Shown piece by piece: positions 19,820-29,272 of a stretch of 57,096 nucleotides of DNA. The DNA comes from Acidobacteriota bacterium. GTDB taxonomy: Bacteria; Acidobacteriota; Terriglobia; Terriglobales; Acidobacteriaceae. The stretch is taken from assembly GCA_021846945.1 (NCBI GenBank), contig JAJZVZ010000011.1, forward strand, positions 1 through 57,096. Reading direction: 5' to 3'. The notes under the pieces were generated by a model. That model had not been told where the DNA came from, did not search any database, and worked only from the letters and a program-made list of their open reading frames with translations. Both the position numbers and the translations under genes were made by a program. Positions within the stretch are counted from its first letter, which is position 1; every line of letters starts with the position of its first letter.

Positions 19820-22003
19820 ATGAAAAGAACATTCTTGTTTACACTTGCGCTCGCCAGTGTTCCTTTCCGCTCACTTGCTTTAAAGCCGGCCATCGCTCAC
19901 GCAGCAGAGACTACCTCCACCGCTTCCTCGGCCAGCGCGGATATCGCTGTCGTTCGCGACCGCTATGTTGCCTCCGTGCTTCCAGCGGGACCCGAGGCTA
20001 TTACGGACCTGCACGAACAGGCCGCAAAAGACGCGGCGACGCTGAAAGCCGACGGGAGCTGGCCGGATATTGACTACACCGCCGCGCAACGCTCGGACTG
20101 GGTGACCTCAGAGCACATGGAGCGGGTCCTGGTGATGGCCAAATCCGCGCGCGTATACCGGAATGCCGGCCGGCCGGACACGGCGCTCGAGAGCAAGACC
20201 CTTCTCGCGTTGCAGTGGTGGACTGATCATGACTACCGGAATCCGAACTGGTGGTGGAACGAGATCGGCATTCCGCAACTTATGGGTGAAGTCGGCAATC
20301 TGATGCTGCCGCAGATCCCCTCTGCCGAACTGGCAAAGATGGTTACCATCATGAGGCGCAGCAACTGGCAGAAATGGACCGGCGCGAATCTCACCTGGGG
20401 TGTTGCCATCCAGATAGCGCGCGGGTGCATGCAGAACGATGCCGCGGCGTTGACCGAGGGCTTTACCCGGATGTACCAGGAAATTCGAATTGAGAGCCAG
20501 CCGCAGGAGGGCATGCAGCAGGACGACTCGTTTCACCAGCACGGCACCCAGCTCTACAACGGAGGGTACGGGCGAGATTTTGCCGAGTATGTGGGGAGAT
20601 TCATCTCGTATTCGTGGGGCACGCGCTTTCAGATTCCAGCCGACCGCATGGCGATCTTCAGCGCCTATCTGCTGAACGGTGAACAGTGGATGATGCGCAA
20701 CAACGAATTCGACTACAGCACCATTGGGCGCGAGATTACACGGGTCGAGACGCCGGTGACGGTGCAGGACCAGTCGAAGGGACCGATTTCTCCGCAGGGA
20801 CCTGCCTACGGAATGGCTCACATGCTTGAGATGCTTGCGGCCGAACCTACTCCGCACCAGAAAGAACTGCAGGCGTTTGCCGAGCGGACGGAAGGAAGGA
20901 CCGATGCGCCGCCCTTTACCGGCAACAGGCAGTTCTGGTGCTCCGATTACATGACGCAGCGGAGGAAGGGCTACTTCACGTCGATAAAGATGCTCTCGAC
21001 GCGGATGAGGAATGCCGAACTGGTAAATTCAGAAGGGAAAAAGTCTGTCCACTTATCCGACGGCGCGAATTATCTCTACCTTACCGGTAATGAGTACATC
21101 AACATATTCCCCGTTTGGGATTGGACGAAGATCCCAGGGACGACAGCGATCCAGGGAACGCTCGACACGGGAGAACACAATCCTATCTCCGTGCGGGGAA
21201 CAACGACATTTGATGGCGGTGTTTCCGACGGAACCTATGGAATAGCCGCGATGGATCTGGCGCGCGGCAATCTTACCGCGAAGAAGGCCTGGTTCTTCTT
21301 TGACCACAGCTATGTCGCGCTGGGCGCGGGGATCACTCTTGCCAGCGACACCGAACACGACGTTGCCACTGACGTGAATCAGCCTTTGCTCAAAGGCGAT
21401 GTTTTCACCAGCGAGGCGCATGGGCCGGTTCCGGAAGGCGCCGAGCATTACGACTCGGCAAAGCGCGTCTGGGTCTATCACGATCACGTGGGCTACGCAT
21501 TTGCTCCGCACACGAAGATCACACTCTCGGCCGGGCCGCAGTCGGGACGCTGGTCGGATATCGGCACGGGCAGCAACGAACTGCTGACAAAGAACGTCTT
21601 CAATCTCTGGATTGATCATGGCCGCGCGCCGCAGAATGCGTCGTATGAGTACACCGTCTTTCCCAACGTGAGGGAGAGCGAGGTTGCCAGGATCGCCACC
21701 AGTTCGACGCTCAAAGTACTCTCGAACACGAGTGAGATTCAGGCAGTTTATAACAGGAATCTGAAGCTGGCCGAGATCGCGTTCCGTGCGCCGGGTTCGC
21801 TGGCGACTCCCCTGGGCAAGGTCAAGGCCGACCACTCCTGCCTGTTGCTGGTCAGGCAAACCGGCACTGGGTTGAAGATTACTGCATCCAACCCGGAAAA
21901 CGAACCATTGGCGCTACATGTGACGGTGAAAGGAAAACTGGCCACGATTCAGCTTCCCGATGGGAATTTCGCCGGCTCGAGTGTTTCGGCTGAAGTGCAG
22001 TAG
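19820..22003 (+). CDS. polysaccharide lyase family 8 protein
   Basis: 727 residues with a signal peptide at the N terminus. The catalytic centre of PL8 lyases (chondroitin AC, hyaluronate and xanthan lyases) is visible: Asn190 in WTGANLT, His241 in DDSFHQHG and Tyr250 in YNGGYG, with the usual nine-residue His-Tyr spacing. Before this lies the (alpha/alpha) toroid with NWWWNEIGIP; after it the beta-sandwich region with VHLSDGANYLYLTGNEY and PVWDWTKIPGTT. It cleaves a uronic-acid polysaccharide by beta-elimination. The frame is open from 19676 but the ATG at 19820 begins the signal peptide. The substrate cannot be fixed; the neighbouring unsaturated uronyl hydrolase supports a shared degradation route. 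Confidence 0.88.
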   Translation: MKRTFLFTLALASVPFRSLALKPAIAHAAETTSTASSASADIAVVRDRYVASVLPAGPEAITDLHEQAAKDAATLKADGSWPDIDYTAAQRSDWVTSEHMERVLVMAKSARVYRNAGRPDTALESKTLLALQWWTDHDYRNPNWWWNEIGIPQLMGEVGNLMLPQIPSAELAKMVTIMRRSNWQKWTGANLTWGVAIQIARGCMQNDAAALTEGFTRMYQEIRIESQPQEGMQQDDSFHQHGTQLYNGGYGRDFAEYVGRFISYSWGTRFQIPADRMAIFSAYLLNGEQWMMRNNEFDYSTIGREITRVETPVTVQDQSKGPISPQGPAYGMAHMLEMLAAEPTPHQKELQAFAERTEGRTDAPPFTGNRQFWCSDYMTQRRKGYFTSIKMLSTRMRNAELVNSEGKKSVHLSDGANYLYLTGNEYINIFPVWDWTKIPGTTAIQGTLDTGEHNPISVRGTTTFDGGVSDGTYGIAAMDLARGNLTAKKAWFFFDHSYVALGAGITLASDTEHDVATDVNQPLLKGDVFTSEAHGPVPEGAEHYDSAKRVWVYHDHVGYAFAPHTKITLSAGPQSGRWSDIGTGSNELLTKNVFNLWIDHGRAPQNASYEYTVFPNVRESEVARIATSSTLKVLSNTSEIQAVYNRNLKLAEIAFRAPGSLATPLGKVKADHSCLLLVRQTGTGLKITASNPENEPLALHVTVKGKLATIQLPDGNFAGSSVSAEVQ

Positions 22004-22073
22004 CGCCCCAGGGCGGCCCTTCTGTTGCCGGGCATCTCAATGGCCGCGGATTCGGCGGAAGCGCAAGCCTGCG

Positions 22074-23666
22074 TCAGACCTCGCGGCGGCGGCGCTGATG
22101 GGTAGAGGGGATATTCATGTCCTCGCGGTACTTGGCGACGGTGCGGCGGGTAATTTGAATGCCCTGCGCCTGGAGCATGGCGGCAAGCTGATCGTCAGTC
22201 CAGGGGTGGCGCGCATCTTCCTCCTCAATCAGCTTCCGCACCTTGCGTTTGAGCACCAGTAGAGGCGTATCCGCGCCCTCGGGGCCATTTGCGCCCTCTG
22301 AGAAAAAGAAGCGCAGCTCGAAGACCCCTTGCGGTGTATGCGCGTACTTGTTGGCCACGGCGCGGCTCACCGTGGAGGGGTGAACCCCGATTTCCTCGGC
22401 AACTTCCTTGATCATCATGGGGTGCAAAGCTTCAATACCTTTTTCCAGGAAGTCGCGCTGGCGGCGGACAATGACTTCACAGGTACGCAGGATCGTGCTC
22501 TTGCGCTGCGCGATGTTGCGCATCAGTTGCAGCGCGGAGCGGAAGCGCTCCTTCACGTATTCCTTGACTTCCTTGTCGGTATTCTCCGCAACAAGCATGC
22601 GCCGGTAGCGCTGGCTGAGCCGCAGACTGGGCAGGTCTTCTTCGTTCATTGAAACCACCCACTCGTCGCCGCGCTTGGTGAACACCACGTCGGGTTCAAT
22701 CAGCCGCGTCTGCTCGCGGTTGTAAATGCGCCCCGGCCGAGGATCCAATGTGCGAATAAACTCGGCGCCGTTGTGAGCCTCCTCGGGCGAGACCTGGATA
22801 GCGCGCGCCAGTGCCTTCATATCGCGCTTTTGCAGCAGGTGCAAGTGGCGATCCACAATCATCGCCGCAACCTCCATGCTGCGCCGCCGTTCATCCAGGT
22901 GCGCCTGCGCCTCGGCGTGAAGGCTGCGCTGGGAATCCTCATCCGGAGCATCCGCCGGCTTCGCATAGAGGTGGCTGAACTCGCGCTGCTGGGCCCGGAT
23001 TTGAATCAACAGGCACTCGCGCAGGTCCCGGGCGCTCACTCCGGCCGGATCAAGTTGCTGCACCAGATCGATGGCGCGCCTGATCATCTCAAGGCTCGCG
23101 GAGTTCTCTTCGGGTTGAATTTCCTCTGCTACCCCGTTTTCAGGCGTCTGCTGGAAGGCCGACGCAAGTTCCTCGTCGCTCGCCGCCAGATAGCCGTCCT
23201 CGTCCAAATTACCGATGACGAACTCCGCCGCCTCGGCAAGCCCGGCATCCAGGCTCAGCGTTCCCAACTGCCAGGCCAAGTGATCCGACAGAGTTGTGGG
23301 CTGGGAGAGAAAATTTTCAAACGAGGGCTTTTCGCTCTCTTCAAACTCCGGCTGCGTGCGATAACCGGGGTCCAGATATTCCCGGAAGTACGAGCCGAAA
23401 TCGATCTCATTGAAAACGTCTTTCGGGGTAACCGTCGCTTCTTCCGCGCTCCGTTCCAATTTCTCTTCGCGTCCCGCGACCTGATCCAGCATTGGAACCG
23501 ATTCGTTGATCTCCTCCAGGACGGGGTTCTCCACCATCTCGGTGTCGATCATCTCTTTCAGTTCAAGCTTGTTCAGCGCGAGGACGCTGACCATCTGCAT
23601 CAGGCCCGGCGTGAGGACCTGGCGTTGTGCGACTTTCAGTTTCAATTTTGGTTGCAGCAGCGCCAT
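22074..23666 (-). CDS. rpoN: RNA polymerase sigma-54 factor
   Basis: 530 residues. Region I at the N terminus is Gln/Leu-rich (QVLTPGLMQMVSVLALNKLEL), an acidic region II follows, then the core-binding domain, the HTH (EEIGVHPSTVSRAV) and near the C terminus the RpoN box TRRTVAKYRE at about 506-515 which reads the -24 promoter element. GAGAAAG precedes the ATG at 23666. It lies 220 nt downstream of lptB in the lptC-lptA-lptB-rpoN order known from proteobacteria. It directs transcription at enhancer-dependent promoters; no partner activator is in the window. Confidence 0.97.
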   Translation of the reverse strand: MALLQPKLKLKVAQRQVLTPGLMQMVSVLALNKLELKEMIDTEMVENPVLEEINESVPMLDQVAGREEKLERSAEEATVTPKDVFNEIDFGSYFREYLDPGYRTQPEFEESEKPSFENFLSQPTTLSDHLAWQLGTLSLDAGLAEAAEFVIGNLDEDGYLAASDEELASAFQQTPENGVAEEIQPEENSASLEMIRRAIDLVQQLDPAGVSARDLRECLLIQIRAQQREFSHLYAKPADAPDEDSQRSLHAEAQAHLDERRRSMEVAAMIVDRHLHLLQKRDMKALARAIQVSPEEAHNGAEFIRTLDPRPGRIYNREQTRLIEPDVVFTKRGDEWVVSMNEEDLPSLRLSQRYRRMLVAENTDKEVKEYVKERFRSALQLMRNIAQRKSTILRTCEVIVRRQRDFLEKGIEALHPMMIKEVAEEIGVHPSTVSRAVANKYAHTPQGVFELRFFFSEGANGPEGADTPLLVLKRKVRKLIEEEDARHPWTDDQLAAMLQAQGIQITRRTVAKYREDMNIPSTHQRRRREV

Positions 23667-23742
23667 ATCGAACTTTCTCAGTTTGGACCTATGTTGAGTT
23701 TACCCTTGCTGGAAAGAGGCTGTCAGAACAATCGTCCTGTGT

Positions 23743-23754
23743 ACAATCGATTGT
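23743..23754. promoter_or_regulatory. 12-bp palindrome ACAATCGATTGT before rpoN
   Basis: Perfect palindrome in the 220-nt gap between lptB and rpoN, with a second ACAATCG half-site 15 nt to the left (23728). It could be an operator, but there is no partner evidence. Confidence 0.3.
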
Positions 23755-23886
23755 TCCTGATCGGGCACTGATGCATTCCTCGGTCCCTCTGCTGCCTGAA
23801 CCCTGCTCAGATCGCGCCCCATCAGGAACATCGACCAACCAAGAGCCGCGGAACCCTTTTGTTTCCCGCGATCCAGGGAAGCTGCG

Positions 23887-24615
23887 TCAAGCCAGCGAAA
23901 AGCCTTCACCAAGATAGACGCGCCTCACTTCGACGTCGTTCCCCAACTCGTGGGGCGTTCCTGAGCGGAAGATGCGGCCCTCGGCGATAATGTAGGCCCG
24001 GTCCGTCACGCTCAGCGTCTCGCGGACATTGTGGTCCGTGATCAGAATCCCGATGCCACTGGCCTTCAGGTCAAAGATGATCTTTTGCAGTTCGAGCACC
24101 GCGATGGGATCGATGCCACTGAACGGCTCGTCAAGCAGAATGAAGTTCGGCTGGATGCACAGCGCGCGCGCGATCTCAACGCGCCGGCGCTCGCCACCTG
24201 AAAGCGCGTAGCCGCGCGTGGTGCGGATGTGGCCCAGATTCAGCTGGTTGATCAGGCGTTCCGCCTTGGTGCGCCGCTCGCGGTTTCCCAGCGGCTGCGC
24301 CTCCAGCACCGCCAGAATGTTTTCCTCGACGGTGAGCTTGCGAAAAACCGAAGGTTCCTGGGGAAGATAACTGATGCCATAGTTGCGGGCGCGCAAATAC
24401 ATGGGCACGCGGGTAATGTCCGTATCGTCGACCATCACGCGGCCGGACTCGGGCGCCACCAGTCCCACGATCATGTAAAAGCTGGTCGTTTTGCCGGCGC
24501 CGTTCGGGCCCAACAGCCCCACAACTTCGCCCCGGGAGATCTTCAAGTTGACTCCACGGACAACCTGCCGGCCCTTGTAGCTCTTGCCAATTCCTTCGGC
24601 GATCAATGTCTCCAT
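23887..24615 (-). CDS. lptB: LPS export ABC transporter ATP-binding protein
   Basis: 242-residue ATPase that powers LPS extraction from the inner membrane through LptFG. Walker [10 protein letters not shown] is at 36-44, the signature [15 protein letters not shown] near 140 and Walker [14 protein letters not shown] follow, then the H-loop ITDHNVRET. The [15 protein letters not shown] form is specific to LptB. It lies 140 nt downstream of the lptC/lptA fusion. No lptF or lptG is visible in the window. Confidence 0.96.
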   Translation of the reverse strand: METLIAEGIGKSYKGRQVVRGVNLKISRGEVVGLLGPNGAGKTTSFYMIVGLVAPESGRVMVDDTDITRVPMYLRARNYGISYLPQEPSVFRKLTVEENILAVLEAQPLGNRERRTKAERLINQLNLGHIRTTRGYALSGGERRRVEIARALCIQPNFILLDEPFSGIDPIAVLELQKIIFDLKASGIGILITDHNVRETLSVTDRAYIIAEGRIFRSGTPHELGNDVEVRRVYLGEGFSLA

Positions 24616-24755
24616 TTAGGTCTAACGGTGCTTCTCCTTCAAACTCTGCGGCCCCGCCGCATGATGCAAAGCGGCGACCTCCTGCCGAAAATGGCCTCCA
24701 GGGCGGTACGATCTGACCCCGGAAGACGAACGCCAATGCGGTTCTGCCCCGGCCG

Positions 24756-27353
24756 TCACTTTGGCGCCGTGGTATCCAAGCGGGTTGGCCGACCTCCGCC
24801 CTCGATTCTGACGCTATCATCGCCGCTATTGAAAATCAAAGCCTTGCCGGTCAAAGTTCCCCGGGACGGATCGGTCAGCCTGGGCAGCGCGGCGGGGGTC
24901 CCCGTCAGAACATACTCCCCGGTCTTGCTGGCATACGTCAACTTTTGGCCTGTACCGTGCCGTCCCTGCGACCTGAGCACGACGTGTCCCGTGGCGATGA
25001 TGCGTTGCACCTCTCCCTGCCGTCCTGCCCTGGCGGCCTGTTGACCGGATGGGGTGAGCAGCATGCGAACTTGGTCGGAAACAATCTGCGCCGAGTTTGT
25101 TTCGGCCTCTACCCTCTCCAGCAGGCCGCCGGTCATTACTGCCTCGCGGCTGGCAGCGGAGTACTTCAAGTCGCCGCCGCGAACCCGGATCACTGAAGGC
25201 TGGGCTGGTTTCTTTTGCGATTGCGAGCTTTTACCCCCCGCAGTTTTTGTCTCCATTTCCGCCTTGCCCGGCTCGGCGCCGGCCGCGCTCAACAACACCA
25301 CCCAAACCGGCTCCGCCGGGTCCGAGGTGTGCGCGACAAGCGTCTGATTCCGGCGATCGAGAATAATCACCGGCCCGCTAATCGAGTCGGCCTGCTGCCA
25401 TAACCGCACGTGGCCCCTGAAAGTGGCAACCTCCGTGGCCTTGTGCAGATGCGCCGTCTGCGCAATAACGTGCGCTGGTTCCTGTCCGCCCCCGGCCACA
25501 ATGCCCAGGTTCCCGGCCCCATTCACAGGCCGCCCGCCGGGAGCCGCATTGGTATCAATCCAGGTTCCCTTTACATCTCCGTGGGCATACGCATCGCCCG
25601 ATTGCTGAGAAATGTCGATCTTGTCGGCGGCAAGTTGAATTCCCCCATTCTCCACCCGCGGATTCAGCGTGAGGTGCAGCCATCCGCCCTCGCCCTGGTA
25701 AACGGCCCTGCCGGCCTTGGCCCGTATCGGCGTTTGTTCCTGCGCGTTCGCTCGGCTACATCTGGCTCCGCCGCCGTTCGCGGAGGCAGAGCGGGCAGCC
25801 GGCTGATCGGTGAGCACCACATGACCATCTACCACTGCGGACTCGACCTGGGCAGACGGGCCGGATTCCATTCTTGCCCCCGCAACAGTCGCGCCGGAAG
25901 AAGCGAACCGCGCATCCAGTGTGTCGCCGGTCGCGGTCGTTCTGGACCCATCTGCCGCAGTCTGTTCCACGCTGGCATGGCCCACGCCGCTCATCGCGCT
26001 CAGCATCGAGTTCGGACCGAAGGCGCCAGTTACCTCGTCTGCCGCCAGCCGCGCGCGCGCAGGCTGCGCGTTGGCTGCGCGGCTTTCACTGGTAATGACT
26101 ACGCCGCCCGTGCCGTAAATCGACGCCGGTTCCAGTTGTCCCAGCCCGTTCTCCTGCGCATGCCCGCCCGGGCTGGACGAGCGAAACGTCAGATCGGCAA
26201 CCGGCGAACGCCAGGTCCGGCTTACATGCTGCAGAGCGCCGTGGGAACTGCCGCTCCGGCTCCATCCTTCGCTACGAAACTCCACGCCGCGCTCCAGGTG
26301 AGCCCGGCGCAACTCGCCTTGCGACGCAAATTCCAGGTTCGCACTTGGTGCGGTTCCCTGCATCTGGCCGTCGGCACTGACGGAGTCCATCTTGACGCCG
26401 CCGGTCAAAAAGCCATTCCGGGGCTGGTTGTGCTCGTCGAACTTCAACCAGCCTGCCGGGGCGGCCAGACGTCCGCCGGTCGTGGTGGTCAGCGTAAATC
26501 CGTTGCTCGCATCCAGGCGTACCACCGACCCGTCATCCCGAAATAAGATGGTCGCGTCTCCCGACGTCGCCGCGCCATCCCGGTAATCGGCGGTCGCCGC
26601 GTGCAGCCGGCAAATTTGGGTTTGGCGTTCAAACTCCGCATGTTGAGCGTGAATCTCGACCACCTCGCCGCCTCGCCGGGTCGTCAGATCCACCTGCCGG
26701 TCGAGCACGAGCGAGCCCTGCTGCGAGTCGTACACCGCTCCCACGGCACTGCCTGTTCCCTGGGTCATGGAGAAATTCACTTTTTGGCTGGTCGTCGCCA
26801 CCCCGCTGTTTTGATTGAAGGTCAGCCCGCTGGTTTGGATATGAATATCACCCGATGCGGCGGAGCGGGCAGCCGCCACCAGCGGCGTGCTCCCGGCTTT
26901 GCCGCCCTGCGCCGGACCGTTCCCTGCCTTGTGCGCGCTTTGGGAAGCGCCAAGCTCGACCGCCGCACGCGTCAATGTGATGACTACCGGCCCCACCGCT
27001 TTGGCCAGCCCGCTCTTCTGGTCATATTCGAACTCGGAGCCCTCAATGTGATCAACGCGGCTTCCGTCTGCCCCATACATTTCAATCTTCACGTCGTGCA
27101 ACAGAGCGTTGCCTTCCTTTAACTGGACGACCCTGCTGGCGTGAATCTTGAACTGAGAGTGCGCTCCGAGGGCATGGGCAAAGGTAAAGCCGTTGGCTTC
27201 CTGCTGGATGTCGATTCCGAGCCGCTTGGGAATGTCGCGACCGCTCAAGGGGCTCTTCCACTTGGCGATGGCCAGAAATATCACCAACGCCACCACCAGC
27301 AGCACCGCTGCCGCCAGCACCAGAGCCCGCATCCGCTCGATGGTGAATCGCAC
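24756..27353 (-). CDS. LptC-LptA fusion (OstA family), very long
   Basis: 865 residues, about twice the sum of separate LptC and LptA. A single N-terminal membrane helix (about 9-30) and the following LptC-like segment (LGIDIQQEANGFTFAH, IEGSEFEYDQKSGLAKA) are followed by several OstA-like beta-jellyroll stretches and end in a clear LptA module (RIIATGHVVLRSQGRHGTGQKL ... LTGKALIFNSGDDSVRIEGG). It would bridge the periplasm and carry LPS from LptBFG to the outer membrane. The GTG start at 27353 follows the upstream stop by only 2 nt; an in-frame start at 27419 inside the upstream gene is less likely. Middle portion is Ala/Gly/Ser-rich and poorly assignable. Confidence 0.8.
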   Translation of the reverse strand: MRFTIERMRALVLAAAVLLVVALVIFLAIAKWKSPLSGRDIPKRLGIDIQQEANGFTFAHALGAHSQFKIHASRVVQLKEGNALLHDVKIEMYGADGSRVDHIEGSEFEYDQKSGLAKAVGPVVITLTRAAVELGASQSAHKAGNGPAQGGKAGSTPLVAAARSAASGDIHIQTSGLTFNQNSGVATTSQKVNFSMTQGTGSAVGAVYDSQQGSLVLDRQVDLTTRRGGEVVEIHAQHAEFERQTQICRLHAATADYRDGAATSGDATILFRDDGSVVRLDASNGFTLTTTTGGRLAAPAGWLKFDEHNQPRNGFLTGGVKMDSVSADGQMQGTAPSANLEFASQGELRRAHLERGVEFRSEGWSRSGSSHGALQHVSRTWRSPVADLTFRSSSPGGHAQENGLGQLEPASIYGTGGVVITSESRAANAQPARARLAADEVTGAFGPNSMLSAMSGVGHASVEQTAADGSRTTATGDTLDARFASSGATVAGARMESGPSAQVESAVVDGHVVLTDQPAARSASANGGGARCSRANAQEQTPIRAKAGRAVYQGEGGWLHLTLNPRVENGGIQLAADKIDISQQSGDAYAHGDVKGTWIDTNAAPGGRPVNGAGNLGIVAGGGQEPAHVIAQTAHLHKATEVATFRGHVRLWQQADSISGPVIILDRRNQTLVAHTSDPAEPVWVVLLSAAGAEPGKAEMETKTAGGKSSQSQKKPAQPSVIRVRGGDLKYSAASREAVMTGGLLERVEAETNSAQIVSDQVRMLLTPSGQQAARAGRQGEVQRIIATGHVVLRSQGRHGTGQKLTYASKTGEYVLTGTPAALPRLTDPSRGTLTGKALIFNSGDDSVRIEGGGRPTRLDTTAPK

Positions 27354-27355
27354 GT

Positions 27356-28027
27356 TCAGTTTCCCATTCCCAACCGCGCCGCCAGACGCTGGGCGAGACT
27401 CTCGCCCAGTTCGCTCCACAAAAGCCGCGCCGTCGCCCCTGATTCCTTCTGGACAGCTGCCGTCAATTCCACCAACTGGCGCACGTTTTCTTCCACGTGG
27501 CGAGCCGCTGCCTGGTCCAGTTCCAGATCCTCCTCAAGAAAAGGCGCATCCGATCCGAAGTCGATCTTGATGTGTCCGTCCTGCTCGTAGGTTCCTTCGT
27601 CGAACAACGGCCCGTAACCAGTGACGCGCACCAGACGCGGCTGCCGCATCCAGCGGGGATCGAGGCCCGGCGCGGCTTCCAGCTCCCAAAGGTTCCAGCC
27701 GATCTGGAACTCAAAGGCATAGTCGTCGTGGAGCAACTCCAGCGCCTCTTCGACCGCCTGGCGTGGGTCAACGCCGCGAACGGCACCGCGGATTGAGCCG
27801 CTCGCCTGGCCCCGAGCCGGGGCGGGTTCAGCGCCGACTGCCATGCGTCCCCAGACGCGCTCAAAGACAGGCGTCTCGCTCCAGTTGACGGGCCACACGG
27901 TGGCGGAATAGACCTTGGCGTCGCCGCCGTTCGCGGCAAATGCCCCCAGCACCGTGGTCAACTTTTCGGCGAGCGCCTCAAGACGCAGGTTCGGGTACCA
28001 CAGACTCAGATAAAGTGTGTCCGACAT
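27356..28027 (-). CDS. conserved-looking hypothetical protein in LPS-export operon
   Basis: A 223-residue soluble protein from the ATG at 28027 (MSDTLYLSLWYPNLRLEAL). No signal peptide or membrane helix. Features: an N-terminal alpha/beta segment, an acidic middle (VEEALELLHDDYAFEFQIGWNLWELE) and a C-terminal helical part rich in Glu and Ala (LDQAAARHVEENVRQLVELTA). The frame extends upstream to 28102 but that part crosses the divergent promoter. It ends 2 nt before lptC/lptA, so the two are probably translationally coupled. I do not recognise the family. Confidence 0.75.
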   Translation of the reverse strand: MSDTLYLSLWYPNLRLEALAEKLTTVLGAFAANGGDAKVYSATVWPVNWSETPVFERVWGRMAVGAEPAPARGQASGSIRGAVRGVDPRQAVEEALELLHDDYAFEFQIGWNLWELEAAPGLDPRWMRQPRLVRVTGYGPLFDEGTYEQDGHIKIDFGSDAPFLEEDLELDQAAARHVEENVRQLVELTAAVQKESGATARLLWSELGESLAQRLAARLGMGN

Positions 28028-28110
28028 CTCTATATAAATATTAGACGTCGCGGCTTTCCTCAACGATGTAACCGGAAATTGCTCCGGGCTCGGGATATAC
28101 ACTCATTCTC

Positions 28111-29166
28111 ATGCAAAAATCAGGTCTTCAATCCTTCCTGTTCCTGTTCGCCTGCATCGCCGCCGCGCCGGTTCTGGGCTGGACGCAGCAGCCAAACACC
28201 GACGGACAACTGAAGTTTGCCGACCTTGGCGCATGCAAGCTGGTCAGCGGAAAGCAGATCGACCAGTGCCGCCTGGGATACCGCACCTGGGGCAGTTTGA
28301 GTGCGGACCGCTCCAATGCGGTGCTGTTTCCCACCTGGTTCTCGGGGACCAGCGCACAGCTTGCCGGTCAGGTTGGCGCGGGTAAGCTTGTCGATCCGGC
28401 AAAATATTTTGTGGTGGCGATAGACGCGCTGAGCGACGGCATTTCCTCGTCGCCTTCGAATTCCGCCACCCAGCACGGACCGGCTTTCCCTGCCATTACG
28501 ATGCAGGATATGGTCAACGCCGAGTATCGGCTGGCGACGGAGACCCTTCATTTAAGTCACGTCCACGCCGTCATGGGTATCTCCATGGGCGGGCAGCAGA
28601 CATTCGAATGGATGGTCGATTATCCCGATTTCATGGACGAAGCGATTCCCATCGTCGGCTCTCCGCGCCCGAACAGCCGCGATCTTCTGCTGCACCGCGC
28701 CGCGATTGATGCCATCAGGATGGATCCCGCTTGGCAGCATGGCAACTACACGCAGCCTCCGGCGGAACCCGAAGCCGAGCTGATCTGGCAACTGAACCTG
28801 ACCACGCCGGAGAATTTTGCGCGCACGCATTCGCCGGCCGACTTTGCCCGCGATTACGCAAAATGGGAGTCCACCGGCATCCTTCCTTCAGACGCCAACG
28901 ACTGGCTCGCCCAGCTTGGGGCCATCGTGCATCTCGACGTGGCGCATGGAGGCAGCCTGGCAGATGCAGCCAGGCGCGTGAAGGCCAGGGTGCTGGTCGT
29001 CTCTTCCGCGCAGGACCACATGGTGAATCCCCAGCCGCCGCTTGAGTTCGCGCGGCTGATCGGTGCGAAGACATTGGTGCTGGAGGGCGACTGCGGACAT
29101 GAGGCTACAAGTTGCGAAGCGGCAAAGCTGGACCCGGTGGTCCGTGCATTTCTTGATGGAGATTAG
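28111..29166 (+). CDS. secreted MetX-like alpha/beta hydrolase
   Basis: 351 residues with a signal peptide (about 1-26, FLFLFACIAAAPVLGWTQ). The homoserine O-acetyltransferase family pattern is clear: GYRTWGSLSADRSNAVLFPTW, AVMGISMGGQQTFEW with nucleophile Ser158, Asp302 in AQDHMV and His330 in CGHEA. True MetX is cytoplasmic; the signal peptide here points to an exported relative, probably a periplasmic hydrolase or acyltransferase, so a role in methionine synthesis is unlikely. It is divergent from the LPS-export operon; only 83 nt separate the two starts. Confidence 0.85.
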   Translation: MQKSGLQSFLFLFACIAAAPVLGWTQQPNTDGQLKFADLGACKLVSGKQIDQCRLGYRTWGSLSADRSNAVLFPTWFSGTSAQLAGQVGAGKLVDPAKYFVVAIDALSDGISSSPSNSATQHGPAFPAITMQDMVNAEYRLATETLHLSHVHAVMGISMGGQQTFEWMVDYPDFMDEAIPIVGSPRPNSRDLLLHRAAIDAIRMDPAWQHGNYTQPPAEPEAELIWQLNLTTPENFARTHSPADFARDYAKWESTGILPSDANDWLAQLGAIVHLDVAHGGSLADAARRVKARVLVVSSAQDHMVNPQPPLEFARLIGAKTLVLEGDCGHEATSCEAAKLDPVVRAFLDGD

Positions 29167-29272
29167 CAGCCGGGTACAAATCGAGACGGGCGCTGCGTGA
29201 CAACTCATCTACCGCTTTCAGATGGAATCGTTGTATAACCAAAGCTAACAATTCCCTCAAGGGGCGGTTGCC

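Noticed and set aside
22773..23771. 332-codon plus-strand frame opposite rpoN
   Set aside because: Antisense shadow of rpoN; no motifs.
25410..26546. 378-codon plus-strand frame opposite the lptC-lptA fusion
   Set aside because: Antisense shadow, arginine-rich and without family features.
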